A stretch of DNA of 64,000 bases from a virus: the IMG/VR virus record IMGVR_UViG_3300035670_013228, positions 113,881 through 177,880 of that record, one strand, 5' to 3'. Positions 1 to 8,964 of this stretch are shown here, piece after piece (within the stretch, counting starts at the first letter, position 1; every line of letters starts with the position of its first letter). The position numbers and the translations under genes are program-made. The notes beneath the pieces are model-generated. The model saw nothing but the letters and a program-made list of their open reading frames with translations, was not told where the DNA came from and did no database searches.

Positions 1-523
1 AAAGAGTTAATATGTTCGATTCCAATATTTTTCCAATCTGATACAATCTTGTCGGCAATAACAAGCTTGTCGGCAATAAAAGATCCTAAATGTCCACAGA
101 TACAGACTAGATCACCTCTAACGTATTCTTTTAATAAGGACAAATCTAATCTTGGTTTATGATAGTAAAAATTGGGTCTGTTAGATAAAGAAACAATTTC
201 TATTAAATTCTTCCATCCTCTGTAATTTTTGGCCAAAACCAGTAAATGGCTTAGTTTTTTATTTTCCTTAGTTTGAACAGAAGCATCGTCGGAAGCGATA
301 TATAGCTCACAGCCAATAATAGGCTTGATGCTATTCTTCTTCATTTCTGTATAAAACTTAATAGCTCCAGAAATATTTCCATGATCTGTTAGTGCGCATG
401 ATTTTGCATTAATTTCCAAACATCTATCGGCGATTTGATGAGGTTGAGAAAGTCCATCCAATAGTGAGTAATGAGTCACTAGGAATGGACATGAAGAGGA
501 ACATACGTTCTTCTCATATCCAT
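1..523 (-). CDS. dnaE: DNA polymerase III alpha subunit, 5' part (PHP domain), frame disrupted
   Basis: This is the start of a bacterial-type replicative polymerase; the gene runs off the left edge. An ATG at 523 follows an AAGGAAAGGA ribosome binding site and begins with YVPLHVHS, the first metal-binding strand of the PHP domain. TAG and TGA stops follow at 481-476. The protein resumes one frame back with HYSLLDGLSQPHQ, ALTDHGN and GAIKFYTEMKK, all typical of DnaE PHP domains, and stays open to position 1. Joining HVHS to HYSLLDG gives the expected motif, so about 8 extra bases appear to be present. A GTG at 479 could start the second frame but has no binding site. Family assignment is firm; whether the gene is broken, recoded or misassembled is open. 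Confidence 0.75.
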
Positions 524-575
524 TATATTTTTATCCTTTCCTTTTCTAAAGATCTGTCAACTATTTATAACAAAA

Positions 576-1622
576 CTATTCGGCACTACCCGGAGCTTTG
601 TACTGTCCTACATTATACCCCGGAGCTTGGTATTCGTCAACCACCACATCTATGCCCTTAACCGATATGTCGTGATGAACTTGTTCGCACATTGTCATAT
701 GTTCACCAAGTGGTGTAATCTGATTTTCTCTATATTCTATTATGGGAAGATGATTGGTATTATTAAATGTATTTTTGCCAAAATGACATAATTTTGTACA
801 TTTCCAGCTTTTGTTTAGTTCTGGATTAGTAGTATTTTTTATGGTTTCAAATTTATTCTTTAACATATTTTCAATTTTAGATATATGAGACTTGTCAAAA
901 CAGATCGAAAACATACCACCATCATTAATAAAATATATAGACACTATAACATATTTAGCATCTGGGTATAATTTATGTACAGCATAGTAGTAGAGCATTA
1001 GTTGTGGATCTTCATGTAGTTTTGCCAAGGTTTTTTCCTGACCGGTTGCCCAATCTAATCTCTTGCCGGTTTTATAGTCTATAATTTCTAGTGTATCGTC
1101 ATTGACGCGCGCTATTAGATCCATAGTTCCTTTAATAGCTAAGTACCCATTAATTTGTCCCGTTTTAGTTTGATAATTATATTTAGCCCATTCTTTTTTT
1201 ATTTCTATATCAAAATGCTGTTCTGGTTGTACAATATTTTTATTCCTAGGATCAAATATGCCATCAGAATAATTAAGGGCTTTAAAAATCCATTTTTTGC
1301 ATTCATTATAGTCGGCTGCCGACCACTCATGATGATTAAATTTTGATATGTAATAATCGTATACTTTTTCTATAATTAGATTAATATCATAATTATTAAT
1401 ATCTATTATACCCAATATTTCTGTATCATTATAGTACTGTTGATTATTTTGATCACACAATTTTATATGTGCAAGAATTTCGAAAACTTTGTGACATATA
1501 GTACCTTTATCTGCTTTTTTGTTGGATTTAGATTTTATCCCAAGAACATATTCGAACATATATTGCATAGGACACATGGAGTGTGTTCCGTAACTGGAAC
1601 TTCTTAGATATGTGATAATCAT
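576..1622 (-). CDS. PD-(D/E)XK nuclease, RecB/Cas4-like
   Basis: Predicted DNA exonuclease of the RecB-like PD-(D/E)XK superfamily, 348 residues. The N-terminus has the family pattern of a cysteine (CPMQY) followed by GTICHKVFEIL. The catalytic core is GTMDLIARV (motif D) followed by LEIIDYKTGKR (motif ExK, here IDYKTG), and then QLMLYYYAV, the conserved QL..Y helix. C-terminal cysteines (WKCTKLC) could complete an iron-sulfur or zinc site as in Cas4/AddB relatives, but this is inference. The start overlaps the stop of the dNMP kinase gene as ATGA, so translation is probably coupled. It lies just upstream of dnaE, suggesting a role in recombination or end processing. Confidence 0.8.
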   Translation of the reverse strand: MIITYLRSSSYGTHSMCPMQYMFEYVLGIKSKSNKKADKGTICHKVFEILAHIKLCDQNNQQYYNDTEILGIIDINNYDINLIIEKVYDYYISKFNHHEWSAADYNECKKWIFKALNYSDGIFDPRNKNIVQPEQHFDIEIKKEWAKYNYQTKTGQINGYLAIKGTMDLIARVNDDTLEIIDYKTGKRLDWATGQEKTLAKLHEDPQLMLYYYAVHKLYPDAKYVIVSIYFINDGGMFSICFDKSHISKIENMLKNKFETIKNTTNPELNKSWKCTKLCHFGKNTFNNTNHLPIIEYRENQITPLGEHMTMCEQVHHDISVKGIDVVVDEYQAPGYNVGQYKAPGSAE

Positions 1623-2212
1623 ATAGTTTCTTTTGGTAGAATATTTTTCTGAATAATAATTTTTTTTATGGTCTCAAATTGTTCTCTTACGGTCATATGA
1701 GCATTATTAATGATAAAATCAAATTTATTCCAATTATAATTTATTGCATCTAATATTGTTTCACTACTGTGATCAGAGTTGTGTGGATTTCTATTCAGAC
1801 GTATAATAATACCGTTTTGATTTTTAATAGCTTCTATTTCATTTGGAAATCTACAATCAGATACTATGACAACCTCATGTTTATTTTTCTTTATTTTATT
1901 CATCAAAGCATTAACCCAAACATTATTATTTAATTTTCTAAATAAATCAGTGCCTATTAATTGCATCAGATCTCTAGCGGTCAATTGTTTATTATCCCAA
2001 TAGGCATCAACTAGTTCATTTTTATTATGATCTTCACCATAACATTGAACATAGGATAATCCAAACATATTCATACAGATGTCTTCTTTCAATGGGTCTG
2101 CAAAATTATATATTGCAACATCTGAGTATCCATTGGCCAATAATAATCCTTTTAAAAAATCTGAACAAATAGTTTTGCCGGATTGTTTACGTCCAGATAG
2201 TCCTATGATCAT
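1619..2212 (-). CDS. Deoxynucleoside monophosphate kinase
   Basis: Phosphorylates dNMPs to dNDPs for phage DNA synthesis. The 197-residue protein opens with a P-loop, GLSGRKQSGKT, followed by DPLKEDI and LTARDLMQLIGTDLFR, the substrate-binding segment seen in phage T4 gp1-like kinases. VVIVSDCRFPNEIEAI is the conserved strand with the DxRFxNE signature, and HSSE near the end also fits the family. It overlaps the primase gene and the PD-(D/E)XK nuclease gene by four bases on each side (ATGA). Confidence 0.85.
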   Translation of the reverse strand: MIIGLSGRKQSGKTICSDFLKGLLLANGYSDVAIYNFADPLKEDICMNMFGLSYVQCYGEDHNKNELVDAYWDNKQLTARDLMQLIGTDLFRKLNNNVWVNALMNKIKKNKHEVVIVSDCRFPNEIEAIKNQNGIIIRLNRNPHNSDHSSETILDAINYNWNKFDFIINNAHMTVREQFETIKKIIIQKNILPKETI

Positions 2213-3369
2213 AGTACAATATTCCTAATAAAAGTTTTGATTTGCTGTTCTATCTCAACAGAAGTCATCTCTGCAACGTCACCTTTTGAAATTTCTGGAC
2301 AATATACCTTATAAGTATTTTCGCATTTTTCTTTGATCTGTGACGATGCTTTTTTACCGGCTTCATCGTTGTCCATTAGAAGTATTATAGTCATAGCTCC
2401 GGTTGAATCCAGAATCATTTTTTGCTTATCACTGAGCGAACAACCAAAAATGCCAACGCTGTTATGGATATTATTTTCTTCTAATTTCCATACATTACCA
2501 GGACTCTCTACGAGAATCACAATACCGGTTTCCTGAATATGTTTTTTAGCAAACCATATATTGTATAGAGAGTTTTGACTTTTAAAGTTTAGGCTGTGTT
2601 TCCATTTTGGATATAAATATAGCTTGTCCTCAGATGGACAATTATCTAGCTGGTTATGAAAACACGAACATTTTTGACATTTTTCGAAAATACTTCTTCC
2701 GGAACAACCTATAACGTACTCATGATCTAAATCATAAATAGGAACTACCGTTCTATTATACATTTCTCTGTTTGGGTTAGAGCATAAACCAACATCATAT
2801 TTATCTAGTATAGCTCTGCTGAATCCTCTGTTAAGATAATATTCAGATGGAATATTAAGTAAAGATCGAGCTTTATCTCTATTGATTGTTTTTTCTGTAT
2901 TGGATATGTGATTTTGTATAGCTATTTGACTAACAGCATTTGTAAAAGTATTTTTATTTTTAGATACTTTACATATTTTGATATTACTTAAGTCTTTATT
3001 TAGAAATTTTGATACAAATTGTATAGTATCTTCAAAAGATACCATTTTATCACCATCTTTTGACCAATTATATTTTTGATAGGATAATAATCCTCTGGTA
3101 AATCCTAGAATAGATCCTTTAAACGTTTTTTCACACTGATGTGTTCGACACTTCCAATTTCCTCTATAAGAATCGCCTTCTATATATAGATTTAATGCAC
3201 TACTATTGTCTCCTTGATGTATTGGACACGCCATTGATACCATTTTACCGGCATGTTTATACTTTATATCAAAATAAGATAATAGGTCATCTATATTATC
3301 ACATAATAAGTCACATAATATTTTATATTTATCTTGATCATTGGAACGGGATTTCTTCATCATTTGCAT
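2209..3369 (-). CDS. DnaG-like DNA primase (CHC2 zinc finger and Toprim)
   Basis: Predicted RNA-primer synthase for lagging-strand replication. An N-terminal zinc ribbon is visible: CPIHQGD followed by KCRTHQC, with the fold residues NWKC between. A second cysteine cluster (CQKCSCFHNQLDNC) sits around residue 240. The Toprim core is ILVESPGNVWKL (motif 1 with the catalytic Glu) and LLMDNDEAGKKA (motif DxD). At 386 residues it is short compared with bacterial DnaG and lacks a helicase-binding domain. The chosen ATG has a GGAGG ribosome binding site. It overlaps the helicase gene by 32 bases, so primase and helicase form a replication pair. Confidence 0.85.
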   Translation of the reverse strand: MQMMKKSRSNDQDKYKILCDLLCDNIDDLLSYFDIKYKHAGKMVSMACPIHQGDNSSALNLYIEGDSYRGNWKCRTHQCEKTFKGSILGFTRGLLSYQKYNWSKDGDKMVSFEDTIQFVSKFLNKDLSNIKICKVSKNKNTFTNAVSQIAIQNHISNTEKTINRDKARSLLNIPSEYYLNRGFSRAILDKYDVGLCSNPNREMYNRTVVPIYDLDHEYVIGCSGRSIFEKCQKCSCFHNQLDNCPSEDKLYLYPKWKHSLNFKSQNSLYNIWFAKKHIQETGIVILVESPGNVWKLEENNIHNSVGIFGCSLSDKQKMILDSTGAMTIILLMDNDEAGKKASSQIKEKCENTYKVYCPEISKGDVAEMTSVEIEQQIKTFIRNIVL

Positions 3370-4801
3370 GAATATCCTCCATTATAAATCCATCACTATT
3401 ATTTTTTGTATTTGTTACTAGCTCTAATCTGGTTTTACCTTCTGTAATTTTAGCGCACCAGCCTTTCATATGACAATTGATATAGTCATTATCGTCTAGT
3501 CCTCCACCATGACGACTAATAAGCGGCACAAGTTTTCTATTACCATTTTCTGGACCGTCCTCAGATATCTCTTCTGGAGTTTTTCTTTTAAAGATGCTGA
3601 AATTACTACACAGCCATATAATTCTATCTGAACCACTGGCTGTGTCGGTGCTCTCTTTTGTTATGCCGTCCCTATTTAATTGTATAAATGCCACTATTGG
3701 AATTTTATATTTGGTAGCAAAATTATGTAGCGATGTCATCATAAAACCCAATACTTGGTATTCTTTCATATCCTGAGATATCCCAGCAGAGTCCATTAGT
3801 TTCAGATAATCATAAAAAATTACACAATCTTTAGCTGTTCCGTCATCATTTAAGCCAACATCTTTAATAAGCCATCGTCTCATAATCGAAAGTTGATCTT
3901 CGAATGGCTTACCGGCTATCGATTTATAAAATAATTTTGTTTCTTTTAGATCTTCTACAGCTGCTTTTATTTTTGATAGTTTGTTTGGTGTATCAGAAAA
4001 CTTGCCGGTTTCGATATGATTAATTTCTATTTCTGTCATCATAGCCAAAACTCTGTTCAAATGATCTTCTTTGGACATTTCGGTGTCCATATTTAGTACA
4101 GGAATTTTAAGCTTATTTGCTATGTAAAATCCCATATTATCGGACAAAAGAGTTTTACCAACTTTTGGTCTGGCTGCTATAACATTGATAGTGCCTTTCC
4201 TAAGACCTCCGCCTATAGCCTGATCATAAACAGGAAATCCTGTTGGTATACCGACTTGATCTATTTTGTTCTCTAGTAAGTTATTTATATAATCATCAAG
4301 ATTTGAGCCAATACGTTCCGCATTATTATCAACATCATTTAGAAGATTAGAGAAATCAAAAATACTATCCTCAGCTATACCTAATATAGAACCTATGCTT
4401 TCGTTGCCAGTAACGTCTAATATTTTGTCTTGTGCTTGTTCTAACTGTTGTCTTAATAGTCTAGCTATTTCTAGCTTACGAATTTTTGAAGCAAATTTTC
4501 TAATATTAGAAATATTAACAGGAAAATCTAGTATGGCTTTAAGATGTTGTATTTCCTCTTTTTTCGATAGAATATGAGATAATCCAAGTTCCTCTGCTAC
4601 AGAAAATATCGACGCTACATCGATAGATATTTTTATATCTCTATCCAATAATGTTTTAAGACATTTAAATATAAACTTATTACTATCTACTGTAAAAGAA
4701 GATTCCTGAATAATATCAGAAATATCTAGATACGCATCTTCAGTATATTTACATATTCCTGCCAAAACAGCTCTTTCGGCAGAAGTATCGCATAGGATCA
4801 T
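3338..4801 (-). CDS. dnaB: Replicative DNA helicase, DnaB-like
   Basis: Hexameric 5'-3' replicative helicase. The N-terminal DnaB domain is recognisable from SAERAVLAGI near the start. The RecA-type motor follows: GGLRKGTINVIAARPKVGKTL is split by a Walker A (ARPKVGKT), NMDTEMS is the H1a strand, VIFYDYLKLM is Walker B, and FIQLNRD then GSDRIIWLC match later helicase motifs. I chose the ATG at 4801 because the upstream gene stops at 4803 and AGCAGG precedes it; a longer frame to 4855 would only overlap that gene. Length about 487 residues, normal for the family. Confidence 0.85.
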   Translation of the reverse strand: MILCDTSAERAVLAGICKYTEDAYLDISDIIQESSFTVDSNKFIFKCLKTLLDRDIKISIDVASIFSVAEELGLSHILSKKEEIQHLKAILDFPVNISNIRKFASKIRKLEIARLLRQQLEQAQDKILDVTGNESIGSILGIAEDSIFDFSNLLNDVDNNAERIGSNLDDYINNLLENKIDQVGIPTGFPVYDQAIGGGLRKGTINVIAARPKVGKTLLSDNMGFYIANKLKIPVLNMDTEMSKEDHLNRVLAMMTEIEINHIETGKFSDTPNKLSKIKAAVEDLKETKLFYKSIAGKPFEDQLSIMRRWLIKDVGLNDDGTAKDCVIFYDYLKLMDSAGISQDMKEYQVLGFMMTSLHNFATKYKIPIVAFIQLNRDGITKESTDTASGSDRIIWLCSNFSIFKRKTPEEISEDGPENGNRKLVPLISRHGGGLDDNDYINCHMKGWCAKITEGKTRLELVTNTKNNSDGFIMEDIHANDEEIPFQ

Positions 4802-4802
4802 A

Positions 4803-5183
4803 TCAGCCTGCTCCCTGTGAACATTTATTGCACTTATATCTCTCAACATTATCATGTATCAATGTTGGACTTATGCTTTCTTTTTTACCACAAATTCTAC
4901 ACACAACAGATATTGGCTGAAATTTTCTAACCCTTGGTGTGGGAGCATATTTAGCTAATTTTTTATCAATTTCTACATCGTCTTTATGTAAATTAGCTTC
5001 TGTCATACTATCAAACTTATTAATAGACGATACTCTTGGTTTTTTATCACGAGTTTTTATAGAATAATTTGACTCTGCGATTTTGGGTTCATCATCAGTT
5101 ATACCGCTTGGCACGTCCTTTGTCAACATGCTTTGCAACAAAGAGATCATTTCTTTAATTTGTTCTTGTGATAGATTATCCAT
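4803..5183 (-). CDS. Small zinc-ribbon protein next to the helicase
   Basis: No family recognised. The first 80 residues are polar and low in complexity. The C-terminus holds a zinc ribbon, CRICGKKE then YKCNKCSQG, with 24 residues between the cysteine pairs. It stops two bases before the helicase start and overlaps the preceding gene by eight bases. It could be a helicase loader or a DNA-binding accessory factor by position only. Confidence 0.6.
   Translation of the reverse strand: MDNLSQEQIKEMISLLQSMLTKDVPSGITDDEPKIAESNYSIKTRDKKPRVSSINKFDSMTEANLHKDDVEIDKKLAKYAPTPRVRKFQPISVVCRICGKKESISPTLIHDNVERYKCNKCSQGAG
5098..5126 (-). promoter_or_regulatory. Possible sigma70-type promoter inside a coding region
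   Basis: On the minus strand TTGACA (5126-5121) is followed after 17 bases by TATAAC (5103-5098). It lies within the zinc-ribbon gene and could give extra helicase and primase mRNA. The match is good but may be chance, because the site is inside coding sequence. Confidence 0.3.
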
Positions 5184-5670
5184 GTTTTGACGCCTTAGTT
5201 TTTTGAATAGAAATAAGTATATCCGATAGATTTTTAATAGATGTTGCTATATATGTTAGTCTGTCTGATCTTTGTTTAGCATATTTTTTAATTTTATTTA
5301 ATGCCGATGCCCTATCATTATGCTTGATAGCTTGTGCGGATTTTTCTATATATCCGTAGCCCTTATATGAATTAATATCATCTGCTATAATATCTTTAAT
5401 TGTTTCTTCGGACCAATTATATCTAGCTATTTCTCTATTTAATGTTCTTTGTATATGAAAAGAAAACTGTCCTAATCTATAACTGATTTCACCGCATTGT
5501 TCCGGAGTAAGTTTTTCTAGGACATCTCTATTCATTGTTAAGTATGATTGTAACTCTTGTTCAGGTAAAGCATTCGATAAATACGCTGGTAATCCAATAT
5601 TATTTTCATATTCATCTAAAATAGAATCCCAATGTTCTATTTCTTCTTTTGCTGTTCTACTAGTATTCAT
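5176..5670 (-). CDS. Hypothetical protein, helical
   Basis: Not recognised. 164 residues, mostly predicted helix and charged, with no cysteine pairs, transmembrane segment or P-loop. It overlaps its neighbours by 8 and 11 bases, so it belongs to the replication operon between the helicase-associated zinc-ribbon gene and the Vsr-like nuclease. Position would suit a helicase loader or single-strand binding accessory protein, but nothing in the sequence shows it. Confidence 0.55.
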   Translation of the reverse strand: MNTSRTAKEEIEHWDSILDEYENNIGLPAYLSNALPEQELQSYLTMNRDVLEKLTPEQCGEISYRLGQFSFHIQRTLNREIARYNWSEETIKDIIADDINSYKGYGYIEKSAQAIKHNDRASALNKIKKYAKQRSDRLTYIATSIKNLSDILISIQKTKASKHG

Positions 5671-6070
5671 TTAGTATTCTCTTTTTCCATTCTGGTAATG
5701 ATTCATTATATGGTAACTCTATATATTCTATTTTATTAATACCGCACCATTCTTGCTTATCTTTATCTCTTTTTTTATGTCTTAAAAATCCCATCTTGTC
5801 TTTATGATAAAATCTAGAGAATGCATAATGTTGTTCTCCGTGAACCTCTATACATTTTTTATTTAATGGCAGATAAAAATCTAAGAATAAAATTTCTGTT
5901 TTTCTGATATGAACAGGTATTTCTTCTAATACTTGTAGTGTTGGAAAACAATCTCTAATTAACTGTCTTGCTAGTAAATGATAAGAAGATTTTTGTTCAT
6001 CGTAGCTATTAGAAATACCTCCAATTAATTTCCAGTGATATATATTTCCGTCTAGGTCTTTGACTTGCAT
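5660..6070 (-). CDS. Vsr/PD-(D/E)XK-fold endonuclease
   Basis: Small predicted nuclease of 136 residues. The diagnostic segment is FLDFYLPLNKKCIEVHGEQH: an Asp on one strand, then IEVHGEQHY, followed by WCGINKIEYIELPYNES. This D...ExH pattern and the strand order match the Vsr-like branch of the restriction-endonuclease fold. The gene overlaps recA by 19 bases, so a job in recombination, such as junction or nick cleavage, is likely but inferred. It could also be a homing-type nuclease, although there is no separate DNA-binding domain. Confidence 0.65.
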   Translation of the reverse strand: MQVKDLDGNIYHWKLIGGISNSYDEQKSSYHLLARQLIRDCFPTLQVLEEIPVHIRKTEILFLDFYLPLNKKCIEVHGEQHYAFSRFYHKDKMGFLRHKKRDKDKQEWCGINKIEYIELPYNESLPEWKKRILNEY

Positions 6071-7077
6071 GGTGTACCAATAGTCTCATTTAGTTTTTCG
6101 TATAGTTCGTTATAAACCGTTTCATTCTCTGCTATATATTGTCTAAGTTTTTCTGTTCCTTGATATTTTTGCTTATCTCCTAAGCAACTAATTGTATACC
6201 ATGCTCCGCTTTTATTAATTAGTCCAAAATCTATACACAAAGTTGCCAGCTCCATTGGTTTATCTATACCCTCTCCATACCTTATGAAACTTTTAATAGA
6301 GCCGCCAGGAGGGCCTAAAGCAGAGCATATGGTTTGCCAATCTACTTCCTGACCTATTTGAGGACCATCGGCACCGCTCAACCATGGCTTGAACATCTTA
6401 GCTTTAATTTTGATATCTGTTTGATATGCTATAGCTTGACCACTTTTTTCTTTCCACTCAACATTACCGTATCCAGGATTACCCATTAAATGAGTAATGC
6501 CTATAACTATGTTTTTATTCACAGGTATTACATTCGCTACTTTACGACAAAATTTTGCTAGTAATTTTGCACCGTCTGCTCTTTGCATTTTATCCATTTC
6601 GCTAGTTATCTCAGCTTCTGTGCATAAAGCAGAATAGGAGTCGATTATCATAACAGATCCTGGTTCTTCATTAATAATTCTTTCTGCTATTTGAAGATAC
6701 TCTTCTGCATGTAATATTTTACCCTGTTGACTACCTATAATATTTAGTCTATTACAATCTAAATTTTTTATTCCTTCCAAGTCTCTTTTCTTGATTCTAC
6801 CTTCTATGTTTAGATAGAACACTTCCCTAGGATTTTTTAAGGTTCCTTGATATTCTTCTTTCTGAGCAGTAGCCGCAAAGTCTAATGATGTTACTGTTTT
6901 TCCACACTTAGGATGTCCAGTCAATATAACAAAACTACCTTCTGGTATTCCACCATTTAGTATAATATCTAGAGCAGGACTAACCGGTATGGTGACCAAT
7001 TCTCTGTCTATGATTGAATTAGCAGATAATAGTATATCTGAGCCGAAATCCTTTTTAACATCTTCTTTAATGCTCAT
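6052..7077 (-). CDS. RecA-like recombinase
   Basis: Strand-exchange ATPase of the RecA/UvsX type, 341 residues. The Walker A is GHPKCGKT at residues 54-61, the catalytic-Glu strand is FYLNIEGR, Walker B is SVMIIDSYSAL, and NKNIVIGITHL is the strand carrying the sensor region. GGIPEGSFVILTG before the P-loop is typical RecA. The region after NPGYGNVEWKEKSGQAI resembles the RecA loop 2 and C-terminal strand. It sits between a nuclease and two unknown genes in the recombination block. Confidence 0.85.
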   Translation of the reverse strand: MSIKEDVKKDFGSDILLSANSIIDRELVTIPVSPALDIILNGGIPEGSFVILTGHPKCGKTVTSLDFAATAQKEEYQGTLKNPREVFYLNIEGRIKKRDLEGIKNLDCNRLNIIGSQQGKILHAEEYLQIAERIINEEPGSVMIIDSYSALCTEAEITSEMDKMQRADGAKLLAKFCRKVANVIPVNKNIVIGITHLMGNPGYGNVEWKEKSGQAIAYQTDIKIKAKMFKPWLSGADGPQIGQEVDWQTICSALGPPGGSIKSFIRYGEGIDKPMELATLCIDFGLINKSGAWYTISCLGDKQKYQGTEKLRQYIAENETVYNELYEKLNETIGTPCKSKT

Positions 7078-7499
7078 TCGTCTAGGTCCTTAATTCTGGA
7101 AATAATATTTTTATTTGATTGTATATTTTTGATACCAAAAATTATATCTTCTTTTCTATCAACATGCTTAGTCATGGTCTGATTTTGTTGATCTAGTTTT
7201 GCTTGTTCCTTTACTATCATATCTGGTAGATGCGGCGCTCGCAAAGAATAAATTTTTTGTCCGTCTCTACTCAAAAGAGCAGCTATGATAGCTTTATCTG
7301 AATATTGTTTAAGTAGTTTATTAGCAGAACCTATTTGGTTTCTAAAAAACTTGCTCCATTCTTTACTAATCCAAAACCTATAATGTAGGTCTTGCTTATC
7401 TTTTACTGCTTTTCTTTCACATATTATTTCTGTAATGTATTGTGCAGCAGAGACTAGCTTATCGTTGGAGTATTTAGATATGTACTTCTTTGATACCAT
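7074..7499 (-). CDS. Hypothetical protein upstream of recA
   Basis: Not recognised; 141 basic, helical residues. The pattern RFWISKEWSKFFRNQIGSAN suggests a DNA-associated helical protein. The stop overlaps the recA start (ATGA) and the start overlaps the next gene by 26 bases, so it is cotranscribed with recA. A role as a recombination mediator is only a guess from position. Confidence 0.55.
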   Translation of the reverse strand: MVSKKYISKYSNDKLVSAAQYITEIICERKAVKDKQDLHYRFWISKEWSKFFRNQIGSANKLLKQYSDKAIIAALLSRDGQKIYSLRAPHLPDMIVKEQAKLDQQNQTMTKHVDRKEDIIFGIKNIQSNKNIISRIKDLDE

Positions 7500-7902
7500 C
7501 TTTTTTATGTATTTTCTTTGCGCAATCTAATAGGCTACTATCAAATTTATCGATGAATCCAGATATTTGACATAGATAATCGACACCGGAGGGTACTGGT
7601 ATATGATAAAAGCTTTCGAGTATTTGAGATATCTCTGTAAATTGTCCCATATCATTTACTGCCGACATTTCCATCCTTAGCTCCACATAGATTTCTCTTG
7701 GATAAGTACTAATATGTCTTGGATGTATAGGATCGTCAACAAGAATATTGGGATCATGGAGAAGTCCAGATAGATCTATATTAGGATCTAGTGGTTTGTT
7801 TTTAAGATTATCTTTTAGCTTATCTTTGATTTGTTCTCTAACTTTCTCAAAAACCTTTTGTTCTTCCGGAGACAAATCTAGTTTTATATTTTTATGATCC
7901 AT
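7474..7902 (-). CDS. Hypothetical protein
   Basis: Not recognised. 142 residues; the N-terminal half is a charged helix and the middle is proline rich (DPNILVDDPIHPRHISTYP), followed by a helical C-terminus with two cysteines. Its start overlaps the end of the HTH-protein gene. Part of the recombination operon by position. Confidence 0.5.
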   Translation of the reverse strand: MDHKNIKLDLSPEEQKVFEKVREQIKDKLKDNLKNKPLDPNIDLSGLLHDPNILVDDPIHPRHISTYPREIYVELRMEMSAVNDMGQFTEISQILESFYHIPVPSGVDYLCQISGFIDKFDSSLLDCAKKIHKKDGIKEVHI

Positions 7903-8227
7903 GTGGCCTATATATATGGGTAGAGGGTTTGATACTATTATTCGAATAGTTTAGTTTTTTATTTTCATCATTCATCTCTGAAGCAGCTTTTGTCATAATA
8001 GCTACATTTCTAGTACCAGACTGACTATTTCTGATCATAAGATCCTTTGATGTAATTTTGTTTTCTTTAACAGGGGCTTCTGTAGTTGACTTTGTGGTTG
8101 TATTCTTAATTACGCTAATTATTTGCTTAGAGTCTAATTTAAGTTCTTTTTGTATATCTTCTATGGTTAGATTCTGCGACTGTAACCATAATATAGCATA
8201 TTTTTGCGTTTTAGTAATCCTTGCCAT
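7892..8227 (-). CDS. Small protein with N-terminal helix-turn-helix
   Basis: 111 residues. The N-terminus (YAILWLQSQNLTIEDIQKEL then SKQIISVIK) has the look of a helix-turn-helix that senses or binds DNA. The rest is low complexity and charged, with a conserved-looking RNSQSGTRNVAIMTKAAS segment. No family is recognised. It stops at 7892, overlapping the next gene, and abuts the upstream gene end to start. Confidence 0.5.
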   Translation of the reverse strand: MARITKTQKYAILWLQSQNLTIEDIQKELKLDSKQIISVIKNTTTKSTTEAPVKENKITSKDLMIRNSQSGTRNVAIMTKAASEMNDENKKLNYSNNSIKPSTHIYRPHGS

Positions 8228-8629
8228 TCAATCAACCTCTCTTTCTGCATTATGATAATAAGCTATATTTTTTGAAGTTAAAAATTGTATATAAAAATTA
8301 AAAGCTTTTTCATTGACTGTCTTAAATTTAGTAGATGATTTGCATACACTATCTAAAAAAGTATTAGTTTTTTCTTCTCCGTATATAGAGATAGGATTAT
8401 ATAGTTTACCATTATTGGCAAGTTTGATCATATACTTATATGATCCATCAATTTTTCTATATTTTTTGGCATATACCAGATTATCATCCTGGTTCCTTAA
8501 TGGAATATTATCGAGATATGCTTCTTGAGACCCATCAAGGGTATAAAAAAGGGTTTGATGAGCCCCGGCAGTGTTTTGTTTATCAAAAATACTATTGTTT
8601 GATCGAAAAAAATCCATAATTATGTCCAT
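8228..8629 (-). CDS. Hypothetical protein
   Basis: Not recognised. 133 residues with many aromatic and Lys residues and no obvious motif. The start is uncertain: a second ATG at 8617 has GGA placed nearer to it and would abut the upstream zinc-ribbon gene. Confidence 0.5.
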   Translation of the reverse strand: MDIIMDFFRSNNSIFDKQNTAGAHQTLFYTLDGSQEAYLDNIPLRNQDDNLVYAKKYRKIDGSYKYMIKLANNGKLYNPISIYGEEKTNTFLDSVCKSSTKFKTVNEKAFNFYIQFLTSKNIAYYHNAEREVD

Positions 8630-8964
8630 TTCGGTTTTGGAGGTTTTTTTACTCTAGACATACCTTTAGGTAATGGTTTATCACTTACCGTTTGTTTATA
8701 TTCATTATGTTTATGAGCTAGATATTGTTTATGATCATCGGTCAGTCTATCTCTATTACGATTTGCTAAGTCTCCAACAGTGCGTAATTCCGAGTCATGT
8801 TTTTTAATTGACGAGGATACAGAACATATGTCGTCGTGATAGCTTCGTTCTGTTTTTGACGAATCACAAAATACGCATAATGGGCAATCGGTATAATCGG
8901 ATATATGAAAAAATAATTCAAATTTTTTACTACATTTATTACAATAATATGTATATGTGGGCAT
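8620..8964 (-). CDS. FmdB-like zinc-ribbon protein
   Basis: 114 residues. The N-terminus MPTYTYYCNKCSKKFELF is the signature of FmdB-type zinc ribbons, completed by CPLCVFCDSSK. The remaining 80 residues are charged and unlike known domains, except for a Pro/Lys tail. FmdB-like ribbons occur as small putative regulators in phages and bacteria; the target is unknown. Its start overlaps the HNH gene stop by one base. Confidence 0.65.
   Translation of the reverse strand: MPTYTYYCNKCSKKFELFFHISDYTDCPLCVFCDSSKTERSYHDDICSVSSSIKKHDSELRTVGDLANRNRDRLTDDHKQYLAHKHNEYKQTVSDKPLPKGMSRVKKPPKPKWT

Noticed and set aside
464-661. Plus-strand reading frame of 65 residues near the left end
   Set aside because: It runs antisense to dnaE and the nuclease gene, has no family resemblance and no ribosome binding site; all supported genes are on the other strand.
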